A stretch of DNA of 7,895 nucleotides from a bacterium (GTDB lineage: Bacteria; Auribacterota; UBA3054), in assembly GCA_017444325.1 (NCBI GenBank), contig JAFSWV010000167.1:1-7895 (forward strand). The letters run 5' to 3'. The notes below the pieces were generated by a model. The model was not told the origin of the DNA. It saw only the letters and a program-made list of their open reading frames with translations, and made no database searches. The position numbers and the translations under genes are program-made. This document shows, piece after piece, positions 1 to 5,045 of the stretch. The number at the start of each line of letters is the position of its first letter. The first letter of the stretch is position 1.

Positions 1-45
1 GCCTTCAAAAGTCAACCAAGGTGGGAAGAAAAGCTCTCGCAACGC

Positions 46-74
46 TTGACCAACCGAGGGTTCTGTGGTAAAAT
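46..74 (+). promoter_or_regulatory. Sigma-70-type promoter with extended -10
   Basis: A TTGACC -35 box (46-51) is followed by exactly 17 nt and a TAAAAT -10 box (69-74). A TG dinucleotide at 66-67 gives the TGn extended -10 arrangement. Predicted transcription start is near 81, leaving a leader of roughly 26 nt before the lipoprotein gene. The boxes, ideal spacing and position directly ahead of the first gene of the plus-strand unit all agree. It is inferred to drive the whole 107-3208 operon. The consensus assumes a primary sigma factor like that of E. coli. Confidence 0.65.
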
Positions 75-96
75 CTTTTATATAAATCAACTAATC

Positions 97-102
97 AGAG
101 GT
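97..102 (+). promoter_or_regulatory. Ribosome binding site of the LysM lipoprotein gene
   Basis: AGAGGT ends 4 nt before the ATG at 107 and is a fair Shine-Dalgarno match, supporting that start. The four downstream genes of this unit have no comparable motif at normal spacing, so they probably rely on translational coupling. Confidence 0.6.
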
Positions 103-106
103 CAGC

Positions 107-898
107 ATGAAAAAATCCGATCTATTCTTCCTTATCGCTTTGGCGGCTGTCATCACTTTAGCCGGCTGCAAATCCGCTCCGGAACAAGATGATTCCGCTT
201 TCTCAACCGACGTGGAACTCACTTCCACTGAGGACAGCACTTACTCCAATGATTCTTTCGGCGGCACGTCGAGCAGCAGCGAAAGTTTCGCGCTCAGCGA
301 CAACGGCAGTTCCTCTTCCTTCGGCTTGGGTGAACAGGTCGACCAGGAAGTCCTGGGCGGAAGGACGGGCGACGACGTCTTCATCGATCCCTCCGCGCCT
401 GCTGTTGATTCCTCTTACTCCTACCGTCCCGGCTCCGACGGCTTCGTGCCTCTGAGAGGCGGCTATTCTTCCTCGTCCCTCTCTTACACCGGCAACTCCT
501 ACCCCGCTTCCAGCGGCACAGGCTACATCGATTCCTCTTCAAGCTGGAAGAGCAGCTCCTCCTCCGCCAAAGCCAGCGGCGGCACCTATACTGTGAAGAA
601 AGGCGACTCGCTTTGGAAGATCGCCCGCGCCAACGGCTGCACGGTCCAGTCTCTGGCCGACGCCAACGGCCTCAACGCCAACGGAATTCTGAAGATCGGC
701 ACCAAACTTAAAATACCTGGCTCCTCTAAAAGTTCCTACTCTTCCGGCAGCGCTGCCAGCGGCAGCACCTACACCGTCAAGAATGGCGACTCCTACTACA
801 CCATCGGCAAGAAGCTGGGCGTCAACTACCTTAAGCTGATGAAGGCCAACGGCGGCGACGACAAGCTGAAACCCGGCCAGGTCATCACCATTCCCTGA
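107..898 (+). CDS. LysM-domain lipoprotein, Ser-rich
   Basis: A 263-residue predicted lipoprotein that would bind peptidoglycan through two C-terminal LysM domains. The N-terminus has MKK, a hydrophobic stretch (about 6-19) and a lipobox LAGC with the lipidated Cys at 21; residue +2 is Lys. Residues 22-158 are low complexity, rich in Ser, Gly, Thr and Tyr and likely disordered. LysM 1 spans about 160-204 (TYTVKKGDSLWKIA) and LysM 2 about 220-263 (TYTVKNGDSYYTIG), joined by a short Ser/Gly linker. The protein ends exactly at the end of LysM 2, and no catalytic domain (peptidase, amidase) is present. The ATG at 107 is supported by a ribosome binding site and a promoter. It is the first gene of the unit, 7 nt ahead of the permease gene, suggesting that it anchors or spaces the envelope for the transporter; that link is inference. 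Lipoprotein and LysM calls are firm; the role is not. Confidence 0.9.
   Translation: MKKSDLFFLIALAAVITLAGCKSAPEQDDSAFSTDVELTSTEDSTYSNDSFGGTSSSSESFALSDNGSSSSFGLGEQVDQEVLGGRTGDDVFIDPSAPAVDSSYSYRPGSDGFVPLRGGYSSSSLSYTGNSYPASSGTGYIDSSSSWKSSSSSAKASGGTYTVKKGDSLWKIARANGCTVQSLADANGLNANGILKIGTKLKIPGSSKSSYSSGSAASGSTYTVKNGDSYYTIGKKLGVNYLKLMKANGGDDKLKPGQVITIP
584..895 (+). repeat. Tandem LysM domain pair
   Basis: Two diverged copies of a roughly 45-codon LysM unit, at 584-718 and 764-895, separated by a Ser/Gly-rich linker. The copies share the opening TYTVK-x-GDS pattern and the closing K(L/P)...I-x-IP pattern. In LysM 2 the usual hydrophobic/Trp position after GDS is Tyr-Tyr. This is protein-level duplication; the DNA copies are well diverged. 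Confidence 0.85.
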
Positions 899-905
899 TC
901 ATTTG

Positions 906-2027
906 ATGTCTGAAAGCACCTTTGTGATTGATCGGGAGAACACTCCCGAGGGCCTTTTGCTGAAATTGCAAGGCGCTTTGAATCTTCAAACTGCCGAAAA
1001 GGCCCTCTCCGAACTTTCCTCTCTCATAAAAAGCGGGGAGAAGCTTTCCCTCGACCTTAGCGCCGTCAATTATATCGACGGCCAGGGCGTCGCTGTCATG
1101 ATCGAGCTGAAGGCGCGCTGCGCCGCCAGGAAAGCCGGCTTTGAGATCGTAAGGAAAAGTCCGGTCTGCGAAAAAATGCTCGGCCTTGTCAACACTGACA
1201 AGATCCTGCCGGAGCTTCCTGTTTACCGCAGGCAGAAATCTTTTTTCGAGCAAGTGGGCGGCGCCACGATCGACCTCTACGAGGATCTCAAAGAGATCGT
1301 CAGCTTCGTCGGCGAGTGCTCGATCATGGCCTGGCAGGCTGTGAAAGCCCCTTCCAAGATCAGATGGCGCAGTGTGTTCACGACGCTGGAAACAACAGGC
1401 GTGGACGCTTTGCCCATCGTCTGCATGATCCAATTTTTAATAGGCGTTATCCTGACCGTCCTTGGCAAAAGCGTGCTAGGCATGTACGGCGCGACCGCCT
1501 TCATACCCGACCTTGTCGCCATCGCCTTAGCCCAGGAGCTCGGTCCGCTGATCACGGCCGTCGTTCTGGCCGGCCGTTCCGGTGCGGCTTACGCCGCCGA
1601 GATCGGCACGATGCAGGTCTCGGAAGAGATCGACGCCTTGCGCTCCATGGGTTTCGAGCCCGGCCATTTCCTCGTTTTGCCTAAAATGATCGCGGCCGGC
1701 ATCGCCATGCCCTGCCTTCTTATCTTCGGCAACGTCGTGGCCATCATCGGGTCCATTATCACCTGCCTGATGACGACGGACGTCACTCTCCCCGCTTATA
1801 TAAGGGAAGTTTACAAGGCCGTCTCCTTCCATATGTTCACCGAAGGCCTTGTCAAGGCTTTCTTCTTCGCCGTCCTGATAGCCGGAATCAGCTGCATGCG
1901 CGGCATGCAGGTCAGAGGCGGCGCCGAAAGCGTCGGGCGCTGCACGACTGCTGCTGTCGTGAGCGGCATCTTCATCACGATCTTAACGGACGCCCTCTTC
2001 ACGATCCTCTTCCACCCGCCGTTCTGA
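906..2027 (+). CDS. mlaE: MlaE-type lipid ABC transporter permease with N-terminal STAS domain
   Basis: Inner-membrane permease of the MlaE/YrbE family, which with an MlaF ATPase moves phospholipid or a related lipid between membranes. From the ATG at 906 it is 373 residues; a TTG at 903 gives only one extra residue. Residues about 5-105 form a STAS domain (LDLSAVNYIDGQGVAVM at 49-65), a module that in E. coli is the separate protein MlaB. Residues about 115-373 are the permease, with some five hydrophobic segments (about 166-188, 203-225, 262-290, 312-332, 345-368). The family signature is clear at 220-248 (LAGRSGAA, EIGTMQVSEEIDAL), as is RGGAESVGRCTT near the C-terminus. E. coli MlaE is about 260 residues, so the extra length is the STAS fusion. 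The usual STAS phospho-acceptor position has D58-G59-Q60-G61, with no Ser or Thr. Its ATPase follows after 4 nt. Family assignment is secure; the substrate is unknown. Confidence 0.93.
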   Translation: MSESTFVIDRENTPEGLLLKLQGALNLQTAEKALSELSSLIKSGEKLSLDLSAVNYIDGQGVAVMIELKARCAARKAGFEIVRKSPVCEKMLGLVNTDKILPELPVYRRQKSFFEQVGGATIDLYEDLKEIVSFVGECSIMAWQAVKAPSKIRWRSVFTTLETTGVDALPIVCMIQFLIGVILTVLGKSVLGMYGATAFIPDLVAIALAQELGPLITAVVLAGRSGAAYAAEIGTMQVSEEIDALRSMGFEPGHFLVLPKMIAAGIAMPCLLIFGNVVAIIGSIITCLMTTDVTLPAYIREVYKAVSFHMFTEGLVKAFFFAVLIAGISCMRGMQVRGGAESVGRCTTAAVVSGIFITILTDALFTILFHPPF

Positions 2028-2031
2028 CCTT

Positions 2032-2787
2032 ATGAATGACCCCAATTCCATCATAGAAGTCAAAGACCTCACGATCGGTTATGGCGAGAGGGTCGTCATG
2101 CAGGATCTGAACTTTTCGGTCAAAAAGGGCGAGATATTCGTTATCTGCGGAGGTTCCGGCTGCGGCAAAAGCACGCTTCTCAAACACCTCTTCGGACTTT
2201 ACGCGCCGATTTCCGGCGACATTCTCTTCAAGGGAAAAAGCATTGTCAATTCCGACGAGGAGGAAAGGGCCGAAATGCTCCGTGACATGGGCGTGATGTT
2301 CCAGGGCGGCGCGCTCTTCGGCTCCGACACTCTCTTGGAGAACGTCACGCTTCCGATGCAGGAGTACACCGATTTTTCCCAGGAACTCATCGAAAGGTCC
2401 GCGCGTTTCAAACTGGCGCTTTTCAACCTCTCCGGCTTCGAGCACTTTCTGCCCTCCGAGATATCGGGCGGCATGAAAAAAAGAGCGGCCCTGGCGCGCG
2501 CCATGGCGCTGGACCCGGAAGTGCTCTTCTTCGACGAACCGTCCGCCGGCCTTGACCCGAGGTCTTCCGCTTCCTTAGACCAGACGATCCTTGACCTCAA
2601 CGCTTCCCTTGGCACGACCATAATAATCGTCACCCACGAATTGGACAGCATCTTCACCGTAGCGCAGAGAGTCCTCTTTCTGGATGTTGAAAAGAAGACC
2701 ATGACGGCCCTGGCTTCGCCGGAGGAACTTAAAAAAGACAAGAGCAATCCGGCCGTCTGGAACTTCTTCAACCGCGAGCCCTTCTGA
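2032..2787 (+). CDS. mlaF: MlaF-type ABC transporter ATP-binding protein
   Basis: Cytoplasmic ATPase subunit (251 residues, normal for the family) expected to pair with the upstream MlaE permease and power lipid transport. All ABC motifs are present in order: Walker A GGSGCGKST (40-48), Q-loop Gln91 in MFQGGALF, signature ISGGMKKR (144-151) in the SGGM form typical of MlaF/Ttg2A proteins, Walker B VLFFDEP with catalytic Glu169, D-loop SAGLD (171-175) and H-loop His202. The C-terminal part (about 227-245, ASPEELKKDKSNPAVWNFF) resembles the MlaF tail with its PEEL and NP-V--F pattern. It starts 4 nt after the permease stop without a visible ribosome binding site, so translational coupling is likely. 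The stop TGA shares its A with the ATG of the next gene. No residue looks missing and the enzyme should be active. Confidence 0.95.
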   Translation: MNDPNSIIEVKDLTIGYGERVVMQDLNFSVKKGEIFVICGGSGCGKSTLLKHLFGLYAPISGDILFKGKSIVNSDEEERAEMLRDMGVMFQGGALFGSDTLLENVTLPMQEYTDFSQELIERSARFKLALFNLSGFEHFLPSEISGGMKKRAALARAMALDPEVLFFDEPSAGLDPRSSASLDQTILDLNASLGTTIIIVTHELDSIFTVAQRVLFLDVEKKTMTALASPEELKKDKSNPAVWNFFNREPF

Positions 2788-2969
2788 TGCGGGAACTGAA
2801 ATTTTACATTCCTAAAGTACGGACAAAAAGGCAGGGAAAAATACTCGCCCTCTCGCTGGCCGTTTCCCTGATCATAATAATCGTGCTCGCCTTGGGATTA
2901 AAAGTCGAGGAGCCGGAACGGGAAACTCCGCCTGAAAGGCCTCCTCTGCAAGTCATCATTCTGAAATGA
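2787..2969 (+). CDS. Small single-pass membrane protein, TonB-like N-terminus, function unknown
   Basis: A 60-residue protein of no family I recognise. It has a basic N-terminus (Lys/Arg at 2-18), one strongly hydrophobic segment (about 19-39, containing IIIIVLALGL), and a short Glu/Pro-rich tail (41-54) ending in LQVIILK. The basic-in topology suggests the tail lies in the periplasm. The layout of a basic anchor, a single helix and then a Glu/Pro stretch leading to a beta-like VIIL recalls the anchoring end of TonB-type proteins, but there is no TonB C-terminal domain and no His in the membrane helix. It does not look like a shortened MlaD, since no MCE domain follows. Its start overlaps the mlaF stop by 1 nt (TGATG) and its stop overlaps the next start (ATGA), which argues that it is a real coupled gene. 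Real gene likely; role unknown. Confidence 0.7.
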   Translation: MRELKFYIPKVRTKRQGKILALSLAVSLIIIIVLALGLKVEEPERETPPERPPLQVIILK

Positions 2970-3208
2970 TCTCCGTTTCGCTCATATCTTTGATCAGCTA
3001 CTTTCTCTGCGTCCCCCTGACCATAATCATGATCTTGTGGCTCTACGACGACGAGAAGAGCTATCTAAAAAAAGCCGTGCCCACGCAGAAGACCATGTGC
3101 GAATGCGACATCTGCCTCTACCACTTCACGGCCGACAAAGAGGAAAAATTCGTGCGCTGCCCGCAGTGCGGGAACCTAATGGAGCGCAAAGGGGCGAAGC
3201 GCAAGTAA
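2966..3208 (+). CDS. Small membrane protein with C-terminal zinc-ribbon-like motif
   Basis: An 80-residue protein with one membrane segment (about 5-27) followed by an acidic then basic stretch and a Cys-rich C-terminal part. C47-x2-C50 and C65-x2-C68 are 14 residues apart, the usual pattern of a zinc ribbon, with CPQCGN giving a classic second knuckle; an extra Cys lies at 45. The tail is very basic (ERKGAKRK). By the positive-inside rule the zinc-binding part is probably cytoplasmic. I do not recognise a named family; zinc-ribbon membrane proteins of this size are usually annotated as hypothetical. It overlaps the preceding gene by 4 nt (ATGA) and is the last gene of the unit, with its stop 2 nt from the convergent ribF stop. 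A role in regulating or assembling the Mla-like transporter is possible but only from context. Confidence 0.75.
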   Translation: MISVSLISLISYFLCVPLTIIMILWLYDDEKSYLKKAVPTQKTMCECDICLYHFTADKEEKFVRCPQCGNLMERKGAKRK

Positions 3209-3210
3209 GA

Positions 3211-4074
3211 TCAGGCTTTCGCCTGCTCGACGAAGGAAGCGATCGCCTCTTTCAATTCCTCGGCGCTTTCGTAGCGTTTTTCAGGCCCCAATAATTTTTC
3301 CGGCGCGACTTTCAGCTTTTCGCCGTAAACGTCTTCGGAAAAATCCAGAAGATAGATTTCCGCCATCTCTTCTCCGCATTTCTCGAAGGTCGGCCTGCTG
3401 CCCAGGTACATCAGGGCCCTGCCGCGTTGGCCGTTGAGTTCGTATTTGGCGCTGTAAACGCCTTTGGGCGGGGCCAGGAGACCATTTAAGGCCAGATTGG
3501 CGGTCGGATAACCAAGTTTGTGTCCCAAGCCCTTACCCGGCCTGATTTCGCCCGTGAGCGCCCAGGGACGACCGAGGGCCGCGGCCAGTTCGGTGAGTTT
3601 GCCTTCCTTCAAAAGCTCGCGGCAAAGCGTCGAGCTTACGATTTGTCCCTCAAGCAGAAAAGGCGGCTCCTCTTCGCACAGAAAACCGAGCTTGGGCGCC
3701 AGCGCTTTCAATGCCTCTATATCCCCCGCCCTGTCTTTGCCGAAGCGGCAGTCATAGCCGGCTAGGACCAGTTTGGCGTTGAATTTTCCGCGCACAACTT
3801 CCTTTAAAAAATCTTCCGGAGAAAGCGCGGCGAATTCCTCGGTGAAAGGCTGGACTATCACCTTGTCAACGCCAGCCGCTTTCAAAAGCGCAATTCGCTC
3901 CTCGAGGCTGGTCAGCAGAAGCTGGGAACGGAAAGCGGGGCGCACGTCAAAAGTCAGCGCCAGGCTCGGCGCTCCCAAATCAGAGGACAATTCCTTGAGG
4001 CGCTTCAAAAGGGCGAGGTGCCCCAAATGAACGCCGTCGAAAAAGCCGAGCGTCATGACGCAGGGGGAGGGCAT
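3211..4074 (-). CDS. ribF: Bifunctional riboflavin kinase / FMN adenylyltransferase
   Basis: Makes FMN from riboflavin and then FAD from FMN in the cytoplasm. The 287-residue product has both modules. The N-terminal nucleotidyltransferase has GFFDGVHLGH (10-19, with the HxGH motif), GYDCRFGKDRAGD (106-118) and VSST (146-149). The C-terminal kinase has GKGLGHKLGYPTANL (180-194), GSRPTF (225-230), the likely catalytic Glu239, YGEKLKV (250-256) and a final helix. The start is bounded: the codon two before the ATG at 4074 is the in-frame stop of the upstream gene, so the short N-terminus (about 9 residues before GFFDG) is real unless Met7 is used. One departure: the usual F-x-PHP of the transferase module reads TFDVRP (41-46), lacking the His. 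Last gene of the minus unit, 3 nt after the PSP1 gene. Confidence 0.95.
   Translation of the reverse strand: MPSPCVMTLGFFDGVHLGHLALLKRLKELSSDLGAPSLALTFDVRPAFRSQLLLTSLEERIALLKAAGVDKVIVQPFTEEFAALSPEDFLKEVVRGKFNAKLVLAGYDCRFGKDRAGDIEALKALAPKLGFLCEEEPPFLLEGQIVSSTLCRELLKEGKLTELAAALGRPWALTGEIRPGKGLGHKLGYPTANLALNGLLAPPKGVYSAKYELNGQRGRALMYLGSRPTFEKCGEEMAEIYLLDFSEDVYGEKLKVAPEKLLGPEKRYESAEELKEAIASFVEQAKA
3212..3225. terminator. Small hairpin at the convergent gene junction, possible weak bidirectional terminator
   Basis: CAGGC (3212-3216) and GCCTG (3221-3225) form a perfect 5-bp stem with a 4-nt loop. On the minus-strand RNA the loop is GAAA closed by C-G, a stable GNRA tetraloop; on the plus-strand RNA it is UUUC. 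It overlaps the ribF stop codon and lies just after the stop of the zinc-ribbon gene. There is no run of T after the stem on either strand, so intrinsic termination would be weak. It may simply be the codons for the ribF end (EQAKA), and is reported because nothing else marks this junction. Confidence 0.25.
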
Positions 4075-4077
4075 AGT

Positions 4078-5043
4078 TTATTCGTCTTCCTCTTCGAGGT
4101 CGGCTATCTTGCGGAGAAGATCCTGCTCGTAATCTTTGTCGCTCATGTTCTCTTCGTCTTCCCTGCGGCGGCGCTTCTGCGTTCTCACCTTGGCGCGGCT
4201 CTTGGTTCTTGAGACGACCGTGACGTCGGCAAAGGGCAGCGTCACGATATTGCCGTCGTCCATCTTGAGGGTGACGGTCCCGGCCAGGAGCGAATTATCG
4301 ACAACTTCGCCGGTGCCGTTCTCGGTCCTGACGATCTGGCCTTTCCTTGGCACTTGCTGCTCGAGGTCACGGTAATTGCGCTGCTCGTAAGCAAGGCAGC
4401 ATTTCAGGCGCCCGCAGGCGCCGCTTAGTTTGGCGGGATGGAGCTGGATCTGCTGGAGTTTCGCCATCCTGATGTTGACCGGCACGAACTCATGGATCCA
4501 GTTGGCGCAGCAGGCTTCCCTGCCGCAGCAGCCGATGCAGCCGGAGATGCGCATCTCGTCCCTTATCCCGACCTGATGGAGCTCGATCCTTATGTGCAGC
4601 TCCTTGGCCAGGTCGCGTACGAGCTGGCGGAAGTCCACTCTCTCCGGTGCGGCGAAATAAAAGATTATCTTCGTGCGGTCGTAAACGTACTCCGCGTTTA
4701 TGATCTTCATGGTAAGGGAAAGGGCGTTGGCGGAATCCTGGCAGAATTTCATCTGCGCCACGGCGTCTGTGTGATTCTGCCTTATTATGGCCATATCCTC
4801 TTCCGTACAGATCCTCACGACCTTCTGGTACTCCAGGAGCTGGATGTTCTCCATCTCCTCCAGGGCCATGATGCGCCCGCAGTCTATTCCCCTTTCCGCT
4901 CCGACTATCACCCAGTCTCCCGTCTTCGCGCCGGGAACGTCGATGTTGTAGTAGTCGGTGTTTCCGTACTTTCTCAGCCTTACGGTCGCGATCAGCTGTT
5001 TGGGAACTATTGTGCCGTTTATTTCGTTTTCCTTGTTTTCCAT
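4078..5043 (-). CDS. ricT: PSP1-domain protein, RicT/YaaT-like, probable Fe-S protein
   Basis: A 321-residue cytoplasmic protein with a PSP1 domain (about 55-230). In Bacillus subtilis the homologue RicT (YaaT) works with RicA and RicF in a Fe-S complex affecting RNase Y and development; its role in other phyla is not settled. The hallmark runs VGIRDEMRISG, then CIGCCGREACC (169-179), VNIRMAKLQ (189-197) and LSGACGRLKCCLAYE (206-220). Eight Cys fall in this core (169, 172, 173, 178, 179, 210, 215, 216), fitting cluster binding; Cys169 and Cys172 replace what are usually Gly and Pro in GGIGPCG. After about 230 comes a small beta-rich part (KGQIVRTENGTGEVVDN) and then a basic stretch (284-294) with an acidic tail, probably disordered. 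The start lies 2 nt after the holB stop, with AGGA 8 nt upstream. I see no RicA or RicF gene here. Confidence 0.88.
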   Translation of the reverse strand: MENKENEINGTIVPKQLIATVRLRKYGNTDYYNIDVPGAKTGDWVIVGAERGIDCGRIMALEEMENIQLLEYQKVVRICTEEDMAIIRQNHTDAVAQMKFCQDSANALSLTMKIINAEYVYDRTKIIFYFAAPERVDFRQLVRDLAKELHIRIELHQVGIRDEMRISGCIGCCGREACCANWIHEFVPVNIRMAKLQQIQLHPAKLSGACGRLKCCLAYEQRNYRDLEQQVPRKGQIVRTENGTGEVVDNSLLAGTVTLKMDDGNIVTLPFADVTVVSRTKSRAKVRTQKRRRREDEENMSDKDYEQDLLRKIADLEEEDE

Positions 5044-5045
5044 GC

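Noticed and set aside
34..43. Possible terminator of an upstream gene in the first 106 bases
   Set aside because: No GC-rich stem followed by a T run could be found; apart from the promoter and ribosome binding site this stretch shows nothing firm.
885..1433. Open frame of 182 codons on the minus strand
   Set aside because: Antisense to the STAS-MlaE gene, no motif, no promoter or ribosome binding site seen.
2199..2771. Open frame of 190 codons on the minus strand
   Set aside because: Antisense to mlaF, whose motifs are complete; the product is Ser/Arg-rich noise.
2787..2969. Reading the 60-residue gene as a truncated mlaD
   Set aside because: The membrane anchor alone resembles any single-pass N-terminus; no MCE sequence is found in any frame before ribF, so there is no sign of a frameshifted remnant.
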